NCBI GenBank assembly: GCA_031549725.1
Contig: JAVBPH010000028.1
Span: 1-64,000, forward strand
Length of the DNA stretch: 64,000 nucleotides
From: UBA937 sp031549725
GTDB lineage: Bacteria > Spirochaetota > Spirochaetia > Treponematales > Breznakiellaceae
Direction of reading: 5' to 3'
In this document: positions 34,709-43,474 of the stretch, piece by piece
How the letters are laid out: every line of letters begins with the position of its first letter
How positions within the stretch are numbered: position 1 is the stretch's first letter
Program-made: the position numbers and the translations under genes
Notes under the pieces: generated by a model
Databases searched by the model: none
What the model saw: the letters and a program-made list of their open reading frames with translations, nothing else
What the model was told of the DNA's origin: nothing

Positions 34709-35406
34709 GCAATCGATATTCTTTTTTGATGAGACTATTATTTCCTGTTGCCCATGGGTTTAGGCTGTTTATTATTACCCTGGTTCGGAAATTGATTGAT
34801 GGTTTATCGCCTCTTCCGGAGGATGTCAGAAAGGATACTGAACTTGTTTATCTTGATTTGTTTCCTGATACGACAAGATCGGTTGATTTATGGAAAGAAC
34901 AATTTGGCATTACATTTTATGATTCGTTTTTAAGAACATCGGTGGTCTCGGTTTTGAAATCATTGTGGATTGGTACAACCGGGGGGCAATCAATTTCTTA
35001 TTTGGACCAGATACTTAAACAAATAAACTCAAAAATAAATATTGTTGAAAATATTCCTTTGAAAAATCCGAGGGACAGTAATTCAGCGGTTCAGTCGGTT
35101 TGCGGCCATAGAACGATGGTATGCGGAAATAGAGAGGCGGTCTGTTCATACAGGATTGGGGATATCAGTTTTACTCCCACGGTTATTATAAATGATTCCG
35201 AGCAATTATATGATATTCCAAATGATCCTAAATTCTGGAGTACCTGTGTATATATTTGCGGAAATGTAACTAGAAACAGCCGACGGGAAATATTATATAT
35301 ATCCAAGGTTTTGGTTGATAAATCATGGAAGGATTACATTGAATACATTATGCTAAAAATTAAACCGGCTCATATAACCATGGTGTTATATATCGAATAT
35401 GTTTGA
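34705..35406 (+). CDS. Tail/baseplate protein, Mu gp48-like
   Basis: 233 residues from a TTG that overlaps the gp47 stop (TTGA). It matches the gp48/DUF2313 role by place and pattern: an N-terminal helical part with LPEDVRKDTELVYLDLFPDT and SVDLWKEQFGI, and a C-terminal YIEYIMLKIKPAHITMVLYI, which closely resembles the usual family ending. A Cys-containing insert (QSVCGHRTMVCGNREAVCSY) is less usual. Confidence 0.75.
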   Translation: MSNRYSFLMRLLFPVAHGFRLFIITLVRKLIDGLSPLPEDVRKDTELVYLDLFPDTTRSVDLWKEQFGITFYDSFLRTSVVSVLKSLWIGTTGGQSISYLDQILKQINSKINIVENIPLKNPRDSNSAVQSVCGHRTMVCGNREAVCSYRIGDISFTPTVIINDSEQLYDIPNDPKFWSTCVYICGNVTRNSRREILYISKVLVDKSWKDYIEYIMLKIKPAHITMVLYIEYV

Positions 35407-35414
35407 GGTTTTGT

Positions 35415-36290
35415 ATGATTAAAATTGATGAAAGTTATACCGATTATTTTGATGATACTGATGATGCATATCCTGGTGGAAAAGCAGTAGATGCTCCATC
35501 GGATGAGAGTATTGAAGGTACTCCTTTAAAGGCTAATTTTTTTAATGATGTGATTGGTTTTTTTCAGGCGTTAATTGTCAGGGCAAATGGAGATTTTTCC
35601 GTATCAGGGAGGCCGGATAAGGTCGGAGCATCTGATTTATTGAATGCAATATTGAGTCTTGTTGGGGAAGAGTCCGATGCAAGAAATGATGCAATTATTG
35701 AGGAAGCTGATGCAAGAATGGCTGCTGATTCGGAACATGCAGCGCTTACAAGTCCTCACAGTGCAACCTCTAGTGCTATAGCTGGTCGTATTATTGTACG
35801 GGATAAAAATGGCCGTGCGAAGGTTGCGGCGCCGGTGGAAGAGGATGATATAGCCCGTAAGGCGGATGTGGATGCGGCGTTAAGGGTTGTTATGCCAATA
35901 GGCACTAAGTATGTATTGTTACCAGGAGAAAAATCCCCAGAAGAGTTATGGCCTTTTTGTAACTGGGAAAATGTATCGGGCAATTGGGCAGGCGACTTTT
36001 TCCGGGTTGAAGGTGGCAATGCTTTACCTTTCGGGGATGAGGAGCAGGAGGATACTATAAGGAATATAACAGGTAAAACGGGAGGGTCTTCTCTTATGGC
36101 GACGAGTAACGCAACAGGCGGCATCGGTGCTATTTATCTTGTCGATGGGGGATCATCGCCCTCTGCCGGATCTGGTAGCATGTCTTATCATAATGTTGGA
36201 TTTGATGCATCCTTGGCAGTACCTACATCAAACGAAAACCGTCCAATAAACCGAACAATTCAAATTTGGCAAATAACCTCATACAAATAA
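35415..36290 (+). CDS. Tail fibre protein with collar-like C-terminus
   Basis: 291 residues from the ATG at 35415 (GAGG upstream). After an acidic start (YTDYFDDTDDAYPGGKAVDA), a middle part carries EESDARNDAIIEEADARMAA and LTSPHSATSSAIAG, typical of phage fibres. The C-terminal part has VMPIGTKYVLLPGEKSPEEL, WAGDFFRVEGGNALPFG and a Gly/Ser-rich end, as in collar-domain fibres. It should contact the host surface. No reverse transcriptase or template repeat that would suggest a diversity-generating element is present. Confidence 0.75.
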   Translation: MIKIDESYTDYFDDTDDAYPGGKAVDAPSDESIEGTPLKANFFNDVIGFFQALIVRANGDFSVSGRPDKVGASDLLNAILSLVGEESDARNDAIIEEADARMAADSEHAALTSPHSATSSAIAGRIIVRDKNGRAKVAAPVEEDDIARKADVDAALRVVMPIGTKYVLLPGEKSPEELWPFCNWENVSGNWAGDFFRVEGGNALPFGDEEQEDTIRNITGKTGGSSLMATSNATGGIGAIYLVDGGSSPSAGSGSMSYHNVGFDASLAVPTSNENRPINRTIQIWQITSYK

Positions 36291-36312
36291 GGAGTAATGC
36301 AAGGAGTAACAT

Positions 36313-36834
36313 ATGGAATATATAAAAATTGAAAATGATATTGTAAAAGGTCATTACATGGGAAATATGCCAACAGAGCAAACAGAGGGTGTCGAGTATC
36401 GCCCAGTAAAAGGATACGCCGGAGGCAGAGGTGTAAATTTAGGCATGCTCGACGAACACTTACGTCTGAAACCAATGGAAATATTGGTAAAAGAGGGATG
36501 GGTCAAAATTCCGAAAGGTAAAAAATACGATTCTGATAAAGGATATTTTGTCGATTTGAATGACCGGGAAAAAGTAGAAACAGGAATCAGGGAATTAAAG
36601 CCGGAGGAAAAAATTGACGGAGATTATATAGTCCAAAAATCGATTGATGAATTGTATAAGGATAAACTGATATCCTCTGATCAATACAACGAATACATCG
36701 ATCAGCAACGAGAAGCTGCGTATCGTTTTGAGGCTGACCCTCTGGGAATGCAGGTGATGCGGGGAGAATTGGAAAAAGAGGATTGGCTCAAAGTAATTAA
36801 ATCTATAAAAGACCGGTATCCAAAAGTAAAATAA
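36313..36834 (+). CDS. Probable tail fibre assembly / accessory protein
   Basis: 173 residues (YIKIENDIVKGHYMGNMPTE at the start; YKDKLISSDQYNEYIDQQRE near the end). It is the last rightward late gene. A gene of this size after the fibre is usually a fibre-assembly chaperone, and the C-terminal helical, charged part fits. No firm family is recognised. AAGGAG lies upstream. Confidence 0.5.
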   Translation: MEYIKIENDIVKGHYMGNMPTEQTEGVEYRPVKGYAGGRGVNLGMLDEHLRLKPMEILVKEGWVKIPKGKKYDSDKGYFVDLNDREKVETGIRELKPEEKIDGDYIVQKSIDELYKDKLISSDQYNEYIDQQREAAYRFEADPLGMQVMRGELEKEDWLKVIKSIKDRYPKVK

Positions 36835-36861
36835 TTACAGAATATGTAATAAAGACCAACC

Positions 36862-36993
36862 ATGCAAAAAAACTTTATCGAAGACCGAGGTGCTTACCGA
36901 AAAATATCTTATTGGAGCGGATGGGTGTGGATATCTCAATTTGTTTTGATTCCGTTTATGTTTTTCTTGCCGCTTTATCCATGGCCTTGTTGA
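36862..36993 (+). CDS. Possible 43-residue membrane peptide
   Basis: It starts MQKNFIEDRGAYRKISYWSG and continues with a hydrophobic segment (VWISQFVLIPFMFFLPLYPW). It lies between the convergent late and early blocks and overlaps the 3' end of the opposite gene by 38 bp. There is no clear Shine-Dalgarno, so this is a weak candidate. Confidence 0.25.
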   Translation: MQKNFIEDRGAYRKISYWSGWVWISQFVLIPFMFFLPLYPWPC

Positions 36994-37669
36994 AAATGCT
37001 CTGTCCGTCGGCAGCGGGTTTTTCCGCTGATGGCTGAAGCCAGGGCGAAGGTTTTGTCATGGTGCTGGAAAACTTAAAGCTGTATATCTGCTTGAGCCGG
37101 AAGGAAACGGATCCACCGGCAGAGAAACTAATAACTTTATGGAGATTTCCGCCATATTGGATGAGTTTTCCTGTTTTATGGGCTACGGCCGCCCGGGCCA
37201 CCTGACTGGATTTTTTTGACAATTTGGCAAGACGATTCTTGATTGGGCCCTCTGTTTTTTGACCTCTTAAATTACTTAGACGGTACATATTTGAAACGGG
37301 ATTTTTGATACTTCCGCTTCGAGCGGTATCGGTGGGAATGCTTAATCTTCCTGATGGTGAGGTATGCGATCCCCCCTCTTCCTGGCGGCGGAGATAATCG
37401 GCCCGTGCGGTGGCACCCACGGATGACTGGACGTTCTGCAGGGTGTGAACCTGTCCGTGTTTCATTGGGGTAAACTGAATTTGCCTGGTGGTAAAATTAT
37501 TCCGGATAATGAAGTTTTTCTGGACTTTTTGGATTGCGTTTTTCCGGGTGAGAGCCGCCTGGATGTTGACGGTATTTACTGCGGCGGTGATAATCTGTTT
37601 TTTCATGGCCGTGGTTAAAAGATCCATTTTTGAAGGGTCATTGATGACCATAACGGTGATTTCGCTCAT
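36956..37669 (-). CDS. Virion-type protein (minor tail / head-completion-like) on the early strand
   Basis: 237 residues. Helical N-terminus (AMKKQIITAAVNTVNIQAAL) then IIRNNFTTRQIQFTPMKHG, RRQEEGGSHTSPSGRLSIPT and a C-terminal FKFSSTMTKPSPWLQPSAEK. The QExGG...IPT pattern and the closing PWLxP segment resemble lambda gpZ/HK97 gp10-type structural proteins. Its position is odd: it is the last gene of the leftward early/replication block, opposite to all other structural genes. Function is inferred from these patterns. Confidence 0.5.
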   Translation of the reverse strand: MSEITVMVINDPSKMDLLTTAMKKQIITAAVNTVNIQAALTRKNAIQKVQKNFIIRNNFTTRQIQFTPMKHGQVHTLQNVQSSVGATARADYLRRQEEGGSHTSPSGRLSIPTDTARSGSIKNPVSNMYRLSNLRGQKTEGPIKNRLAKLSKKSSQVARAAVAHKTGKLIQYGGNLHKVISFSAGGSVSFRLKQIYSFKFSSTMTKPSPWLQPSAEKPAADGQSIFNKAMDKAARKT

Positions 37670-37680
37670 GGCGGGACTCC

Positions 37681-38952
37681 TTATGATAGTTTATATTCTG
37701 ATAAAGCCATTTCACTCAATGCCTCGGCAAGCCCTACCGGAACGGCGTTTCCGATCTGTTTGGTCTGTTCAGCCATGTTTCCGAGTATCTGGTAGTGCGA
37801 TGAAAACCCCTGACCACGTTTCAATTCATTTGGTTTTAGCATCCGGAGGGTAATGTCCAGGCCGTACCTGTTATCACCGGATACCAGGGCAAAGCGGTCT
37901 TTTGTGGTGATGGTTCCCAGGGGGAGATTTATCTGTGATACATTTTCTCCGGTGCCGTAATATTTGATCAGGAAGGGCTCCACAAGGCCATATCGGTTTG
38001 ATGTGTCGATAACCGGGATGGGCTCATTCAGAGAATGGTTCCGTTTCTCACTTCCATCACCACCATGGAAACGTGTGATGAATGGTTCTATGAGGGCGTA
38101 ATGGGCTCCGGAGCAGGTAACGGTGGGAAGCGGTTCATTGATTGAGCGGGAGGTGCTTGTTCCCCGAAGGATGATGAGGAAAGGTTCTGCAGCGGATCCC
38201 CAGAACCGTTTTATTCCATGTTCAATGCGGCGCATGGTGGCATCGGCTAGGGGCTTATTCCGGTTGAAGATAGATTGTCCGGGAATGGTCCAGTCAATTA
38301 TTTCCTTGGCCGATTTCCATTGTTTACATCCGGAATGATTTAGCGGGTTCTCCATGTGAGTCGGATTCGGCCACATGATTTTCTTTCCGCCTTTAACGGC
38401 CTGGATAAAGAGCCTCCGCCGGATAGTAGGATCTCCATAATTGGCAGCATTGAGAATATCCCAATCAACGGTATATCCCAAACTCCGGATGGAAAGAATA
38501 AACGCCTGGAAGGTTTTTCCTTTCTCTGATTTTATAGGTATGCCGTTTTCATCCAAGGGGCCCCAGGTAGTGAACTCAGGGACGTTCTCAATGATGATCC
38601 TCCGTACCTGCAGCTTGCTTATCCAGTCGAGGATGATCCATGCAGATGCCCTGGACTGATCAGATCTCGGCCGCCCACCTCTGGCCACGCTATGGTGTGT
38701 GCATTCCGGGGAGGCCCAGAGTAGATCGACTTTCTGACCGGGGACTATTTTGAACGGATCCAGCTTTTCCACGGATTCGCATAGATGGATTGCGGAAGGA
38801 TGATTCTTTGCGTGGGTCTCGACTGCCCGTTCCCAGTGATTTATGGCGGTGAGGTTTATATTAAAGCCCAGTCTTTGGGCTGCCTGATATATGCCGGTAC
38901 TTTCTCCCCCAGCCCCGGCGAACATATCAACGATAGTGAGAGATTTTTTCAT
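37681..38952 (-). CDS. Phage C5-cytosine DNA methyltransferase
   Basis: 423 residues from the ATG at 38952, which overlaps the stop of the small membrane gene upstream (ATGA). SAM motif I is VDMFAGAGGESTG. The catalytic motif IV reads WASPECTHHS, a PEC variant of the usual PC. ENV is in IIENVPEF, IRRRLF is motif VIII, and GNAVPVG is motif X. The target-recognition part has three related units of about 35 residues (SINEPLPTVT, SLNEPIPVID, INLPLGTITT, each followed by ALIEPF/GLVEPF/FALVSG). It probably shields phage DNA from restriction. Confidence 0.88.
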   Translation of the reverse strand: MKKSLTIVDMFAGAGGESTGIYQAAQRLGFNINLTAINHWERAVETHAKNHPSAIHLCESVEKLDPFKIVPGQKVDLLWASPECTHHSVARGGRPRSDQSRASAWIILDWISKLQVRRIIIENVPEFTTWGPLDENGIPIKSEKGKTFQAFILSIRSLGYTVDWDILNAANYGDPTIRRRLFIQAVKGGKKIMWPNPTHMENPLNHSGCKQWKSAKEIIDWTIPGQSIFNRNKPLADATMRRIEHGIKRFWGSAAEPFLIILRGTSTSRSINEPLPTVTCSGAHYALIEPFITRFHGGDGSEKRNHSLNEPIPVIDTSNRYGLVEPFLIKYYGTGENVSQINLPLGTITTKDRFALVSGDNRYGLDITLRMLKPNELKRGQGFSSHYQILGNMAEQTKQIGNAVPVGLAEALSEMALSEYKLS

Positions 38953-39086
38953 TTTTGTAAGAACTCCCATACTATTGATGCTATGAAGATGAGAAGTTTT
39001 GTGAAATAGATGCTGCAGAAATAAAATAAAGCCATAAAAAGGATGTTCAAAAATAATATTCCTACAAAAAATTTGATAATTTTCAT
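38949..39086 (-). CDS. Small membrane protein (45 aa) embedded in the operon
   Basis: Begins MKIIKFFVGILFLNILFMAL and is hydrophobic nearly throughout, with one or two membrane segments. The start codon overlaps the upstream stop (TAATG) and its stop overlaps the methyltransferase start (ATGA). This tight coupling on both sides supports expression. No family is recognised. Confidence 0.6.
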   Translation of the reverse strand: MKIIKFFVGILFLNILFMALFYFCSIYFTKLLIFIASIVWEFLQK

Positions 39087-39400
39087 TAGACTTTCTCCAA
39101 ATATTTAACTATTTTTCCGGTACTTTGTGCATATTCAATTTCGTTTCTGGTTGATTCGCCAATATATCCTCCGACATTCAACACAAAGATTTCATCGCTT
39201 AAATCAATTTTGCTCTTATGAATGTCATCCAGCATTTCTTTAATGCCGATTTTATATACTTCAGAATCTCCAGAATGGCCAAATAGTCCAACGCTGATAA
39301 CAATATTTCCATCAAGAGTGAGGCGTTTCTGTGCCCGAATAAAATATTCCTTAAATTTTGTGCTTCCGCAGAGGGTTATGATTTTGCATCCGTTAATCAT
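39086..39400 (-). CDS. Nucleoside 2-deoxyribosyltransferase-like / DUF4406-type protein
   Basis: 104 residues from the ATG at 39400, preceded by GAGGGG. The motifs KIITLCGSTKFKEYFIRAQK, VISVGLFGHSGDSE, IDLSDEIFVLNVGGYIGEST and NEIEYAQSTGKIVKYLE define a family common in phages. Its Rossmann-like fold is shared by deoxyribosyltransferases. It may process (deoxy)nucleosides or bind a nucleotide signal; the substrate is unknown. It overlaps the upstream gene by 8 bp. Confidence 0.75.
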   Translation of the reverse strand: MINGCKIITLCGSTKFKEYFIRAQKRLTLDGNIVISVGLFGHSGDSEVYKIGIKEMLDDIHKSKIDLSDEIFVLNVGGYIGESTRNEIEYAQSTGKIVKYLEKV

Positions 39401-39986
39401 CTTTATACCCCTCATTACTGAATATCAATAGCCGATCAATCTCTGCGGCAATAAGGGCCCCGGCCTTCTCAAGTTCGCGGATACGGTTTTTAGGAGTAGG
39501 TCTCCACCATCTATTCTCAAAAGGCCATAAATGTTCCTGTAATGTTCGCCCGTCCGGGAGAACTCGATCTCTTATATTTACCGGCAAAGCATAACAGGCA
39601 GCCGCGCCTGCAAGTTGTTCAAGGTCATAATATCTATCATTTTCCGCGGTGAAACCCTCTTCTTCAATTTGCCGTTTTCGTTCTGCAGCAATTCGTTCTG
39701 CTCCAATGTCGTGATTTTCATTTTCATTTGCAAATGATCTTATACAATTACAAATGCCGTCCATTAGTATCCGGGTATATGCTTCCATAAAAACTTCAAG
39801 CACTATAGGAAATTCTTGGTCTCCCCAGGTCATGCCCATTTCATCCGCTAAAGGTGTATTTTCTGTACCTTTCATGAATATACCTAAGTTCTTGCAGGTG
39901 TCATGAAAATATTCATCAACGATTTCATCAAAATCGTAACCGTTCTTGCCTTCAAAATAATCCAGCAATTCAAAATAATTATTCAT
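39393..39986 (-). CDS. Phage protein with dATP/dGTP pyrophosphohydrolase-type domain
   Basis: 197 residues from the ATG at 39986 (AAAGGAGG upstream). The C-terminal half has IAAERKRQIEEEGFTAENDR, LEQLAGAAACYALP, LWPFENRWWRPTPKNR and ELEKAGALIAAEIDRLL. I know this set from phage proteins annotated as dATP/dGTP pyrophosphohydrolases. The N-terminal half is acidic and unrecognised. Next to a deoxyribosyltransferase-like gene, it suggests nucleotide-pool control during infection. Confidence 0.65.
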   Translation of the reverse strand: MNNYFELLDYFEGKNGYDFDEIVDEYFHDTCKNLGIFMKGTENTPLADEMGMTWGDQEFPIVLEVFMEAYTRILMDGICNCIRSFANENENHDIGAERIAAERKRQIEEEGFTAENDRYYDLEQLAGAAACYALPVNIRDRVLPDGRTLQEHLWPFENRWWRPTPKNRIRELEKAGALIAAEIDRLLIFSNEGYKDD

Positions 39987-39996
39987 ACTTCCTCCT

Positions 39997-40530
39997 TTAT
40001 TCAAAAAACTCCAATTGTGAATATGATATGATGGTGAAATCTGAAAACGCTTTTTTTGCTTTTTGGTCGGTTCCGCAGATTGTCCGCAGTTCGTTCCTGG
40101 CGGCACGTTTGGCGTCAAGAGCTCTATCATAGGTTTTGTCCAAAATTGAAGCTGTATGGGATTTGATGATTTTTGAAATTCTTATCGTGTATCCATAAAA
40201 GAACATCCCATTGTCATTAAACAGGGAAATATTGATAAATCCCCTGTTGATTCTTTCGGTGATAGAATCAAATATCGGATCCATGCAATTCCCCCAGAAA
40301 TTATACCAAAGCAGGCGTTTCCTATAGGGAATGTCTTTTATGATATCCCAATATTTCACTGCTATTTCTGGCAGGAAGTAGGGCATTGTTTCCCGGCCGC
40401 AGTTTTCGCAGTGTATTGAGATGAGCTGCAGGCCATTATCCATATTCTTCCGGATAAAACTTTCTGATCCGCATCCGCATGGCGGGATAGAGATATTACT
40501 CAAAAGGGTTTTCGTCTGGCTCGGGTTCAT
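39997..40530 (-). CDS. Phage zinc-ribbon protein (Lar-like N-terminus), unknown
   Basis: 177 residues from the ATG at 40530 (AAGGAGA upstream), overlapping the primase end by 35 bp. Residues about 14-55 have CGCGSES and HCENCGRE, a four-cysteine zinc ribbon like that of restriction-alleviation (Lar) proteins. The remainder (YWDIIKDIPYRKRLLWYNFW; RALDAKRAARNELRTI) is not recognised. A DNA- or RNA-binding accessory role is possible. Confidence 0.55.
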   Translation of the reverse strand: MNPSQTKTLLSNISIPPCGCGSESFIRKNMDNGLQLISIHCENCGRETMPYFLPEIAVKYWDIIKDIPYRKRLLWYNFWGNCMDPIFDSITERINRGFINISLFNDNGMFFYGYTIRISKIIKSHTASILDKTYDRALDAKRAARNELRTICGTDQKAKKAFSDFTIISYSQLEFFE

Positions 40531-43474
40531 CTTTTCTTGTCTCCTTTTTAGGCTGATTGCCCGACGGCTGGGCGGTTGCGTCAGTATTCTTGAGGCGCAT
40601 ATTTCCAAATACTAGCACCGGGTATCCATCTATTTTCTTTTGTTTGTGGTCAATTTCGTTGTAATCACTTTTTAGGTAGCGGGTGAATTTGTTTTGGGAT
40701 AATGCTTCGGAGTTTCCCGATTCAAATCCATAATAAGAAAGATACCGTTCATAAACTATTTTTACCTGTTCGTAAACATCGCCAGTCATGTCAAACTCAA
40801 TGCAGTCGGACACAAATTTATCAAGGTCCGTTGCCATGTTTTTGATATAACTGGCCTTATAGTTTGCGCATTCTTCAGATAGGGGAATTTTCTCGCTGTG
40901 ATCGGTTTTGAGACTGATATATTTTTCAGCAAAAAAACGGACGATGGCTGGAGCCTCCGGCTTAATCAATTTAATAATTGAGGAAAGTGACTTTGTTCCT
41001 TTTGCCCCTTTGGGGTGCTGTACCGAAAAAGGGATAATAATCATACGGTCGATGGTTGCATCATCATGAGCATCGAAGCGCGGGCTGTAGTTTGTAGAAA
41101 GAATTACCTGGGCCGTGGGTATAAAGTCATGGGGGTCTTTATACAGTCCTCTGGCGGTTTGTGTGTCTCCACCGGTGAGTTCCTTCCAGAGCGCATTATT
41201 GAGGTAGCCGTTTCGTTCAGTTTCTTGGACGATGGCAGCTCCTTTTCCTTCGAGTCTGGCGAGATATGGGGTGGCTTCATTTCCGGAAAGGCGCTTTTTC
41301 ACTTTTGATACCAGTACATCTGCAGGAAGCCGCTCCATCATGTTTGGGTAAATTTCTTTGAAAAGTTCCAGAGTTGTTGTTTTTCCTGTGTGAGTTTTTC
41401 CGACGAAAATCCCGCCGTATTTGTATTGAGTGTTTCTTGATGGAATAAGTGATAAATAATAGAATAAACTTTCCAGGGTTTGGTCATTTTTAAAGTTTGA
41501 TTGCATAAACTCAAGAAATTTCTTTGGATTTCCGGAGTTTTTTATCTCATCAATTTTATAAGGCAGTGATTCCCTGCGGTATTCTTCAGGAGTTGATTTT
41601 CGGAAAATAATTTTATTTGTGGAAAAATCCATAACCCCATCGGCAAGAGTGAGAGATTCGCGAACGGATGGACCGTCAAACATTACGGATTCTTTGAAAA
41701 TTTCCGGAGCGTTGGAAAAGTCTTGGGTCGCCTCTACGCGAAACCGCCGTCCCTCTATTTTATGAAGAGCCTCCCGGTACATGCCTTTCTGTTTTTTCTG
41801 CTTTTGCAGGAAGTGAATGAGGATGCTGGCAAGGATATTATAGATAATACCTGGCATATCTGGCTCCCGCTGCCAAGTGTGACCGTTGAAAAAATAATGT
41901 TTTTTTTCGTTTTCTACATAAATCATCCGGGCGGAAAGAATGTCCACTACCAAGTCGGCGGCGGATTTAACGCCTTTTGTCTCAATGAATTTCCGAACAA
42001 AGTTGTTGTCCTCAAGGGCATCAAAATCAAGATCAACAATAGTGGTTTTTATCTTCATCCGTTTGAGAAGTTCTGATGCGGGAATGAGAGCGTTTTCTAT
42101 CTCTTTCTTGATGTATTTTGATACGCCGTATTTTTCGCAGGCTTCAATAAGAAAGTAAGGTGTGATCCCCTCGTCCTTTTTTACCTGTTCGGTTGACGCT
42201 CCCCATTTTACTAATTCCTGGCTGGTCTCCTGGTGGGTGCAAGCTTTGACGCAGGCGGTAATAAAGGGCTGAATATCCTCATCATCCATATCCGAATGAG
42301 TAATTTTTTTTAGAAGGCTTTTGAGCCGTTTAATAGTGATTGTTTCAAAGGATTCCCATGCGGATTCTGATTTTACTTTTTCGACCGGCTGTTCGGCCTT
42401 TACCTGGTCATAGGGTTTTGACTCGGCGATGACTTTTTTTATGAGATCGATTTTACCTGCCCGGACAATATCGTCGGGGTCCTTGTAAGGGTCCGGAATA
42501 AGAGCAATTTTTATGGAACCGGGGAACCCTGATTCTATCAGCCGCTCGGGAAGATTAGTTTTTGTTTTATCCTTTGTATCTAATGGCAGTATTCCGGCCT
42601 TCTTTTTTCCACTTTCATCATTATCAAACAGGATTATAATTTCCGGGACATCCAGGAGGTGTTTTTTTATTTTGGGACCGGTCATTGCGTTGGTACCGCC
42701 GGTGGCATAAGCGTTCCCAATGCCTGAAGCTCTAAGGGAAAGTTCGTCCATTTCCCCTTCGACTAGGATGATTATTCCATCCAGCGAAGTAATGGGATGG
42801 ATAGGGAAGGTCTGACAACACTTGGTTCCCCGTTTTTCACAACTTCCGCTTTCATAGTAATGGAGTTTATATCCGGATCCTAGTTTTATTATAACTCCGG
42901 AGTGGTCCCAGGATGAGCGTCCGGTTTTTGGGTTGACGCCGGGAACGCCGCTGGCCAATAGAACATGATGGTCAAGGCTTTGCCTGGCGATATCGATGCC
43001 GGGCCAGTAGAGAAAATACTTTACCAGTTGCTCAAATACTTCCGGAGGATATGCTCCTTTGGTATTGCGTTCCCGGAGTTTCAGAAACTGGCGGATGGCT
43101 TTTTCGGAAGACGGGTTTGATTTGAGATAACTTTCCAGCAAGGTACATGATGCCGTATCGGGAATAAATGCGTCTTTGGGGGCCGACTGGGGCGGCGAGT
43201 AAGATGATGATCCCCCCAGGGTTTTTTCAACCTCCGCGAACTGATCTTTTCTATCGGTGAGATTTTCGAGGATGCCGGCAGCATCGTAAATATCACCATC
43301 GATGCCACATTTTCCGGAATGACAATGAAAATGATCGTCGGAAATCTGGCACGCTGGTGTCCTGGTATTATTATGGTCCGGGTTGAAACAGAAAATTACC
43401 CCTTCATGGGCATCAATGTCTTTCTTCTGGAGGTATTCGATTAGCCGGTGTTTATATTTTTCAAAATCAAGCAT
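40496..43474 (-). CDS. Phage primase-helicase (CHC2 zinc + Toprim + D5/SF3 helicase)
   Basis: 992 residues. The N-terminus has a zinc-binding primase finger (CFNPDHNN, FHCHSGKCG, about 28-65). Next comes a Toprim domain (ILVEGEMDELSLRASG near 238, LFDNDESGKKK near 285). The C-terminal half is a D5/P4-type SF3 helicase with Walker A VGKTHTGKTTT (about 690), IVQETERNGYLNNALWKEL, sensor VILSTNYSP and DRMIIIPF. It can prime and unwind at the phage origin and is the core of its replication module. It overlaps the adenine methylase gene by 8 bp. Confidence 0.9.
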   Translation of the reverse strand: MLDFEKYKHRLIEYLQKKDIDAHEGVIFCFNPDHNNTRTPACQISDDHFHCHSGKCGIDGDIYDAAGILENLTDRKDQFAEVEKTLGGSSSYSPPQSAPKDAFIPDTASCTLLESYLKSNPSSEKAIRQFLKLRERNTKGAYPPEVFEQLVKYFLYWPGIDIARQSLDHHVLLASGVPGVNPKTGRSSWDHSGVIIKLGSGYKLHYYESGSCEKRGTKCCQTFPIHPITSLDGIIILVEGEMDELSLRASGIGNAYATGGTNAMTGPKIKKHLLDVPEIIILFDNDESGKKKAGILPLDTKDKTKTNLPERLIESGFPGSIKIALIPDPYKDPDDIVRAGKIDLIKKVIAESKPYDQVKAEQPVEKVKSESAWESFETITIKRLKSLLKKITHSDMDDEDIQPFITACVKACTHQETSQELVKWGASTEQVKKDEGITPYFLIEACEKYGVSKYIKKEIENALIPASELLKRMKIKTTIVDLDFDALEDNNFVRKFIETKGVKSAADLVVDILSARMIYVENEKKHYFFNGHTWQREPDMPGIIYNILASILIHFLQKQKKQKGMYREALHKIEGRRFRVEATQDFSNAPEIFKESVMFDGPSVRESLTLADGVMDFSTNKIIFRKSTPEEYRRESLPYKIDEIKNSGNPKKFLEFMQSNFKNDQTLESLFYYLSLIPSRNTQYKYGGIFVGKTHTGKTTTLELFKEIYPNMMERLPADVLVSKVKKRLSGNEATPYLARLEGKGAAIVQETERNGYLNNALWKELTGGDTQTARGLYKDPHDFIPTAQVILSTNYSPRFDAHDDATIDRMIIIPFSVQHPKGAKGTKSLSSIIKLIKPEAPAIVRFFAEKYISLKTDHSEKIPLSEECANYKASYIKNMATDLDKFVSDCIEFDMTGDVYEQVKIVYERYLSYYGFESGNSEALSQNKFTRYLKSDYNEIDHKQKKIDGYPVLVFGNMRLKNTDATAQPSGNQPKKETRKDEPEPDENPFE

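Noticed and set aside
35415..36834. Diversity-generating retroelement acting on the tail fibre
   Set aside because: No reverse transcriptase motif and no near-duplicate template/variable repeat with adenine-biased changes is visible.
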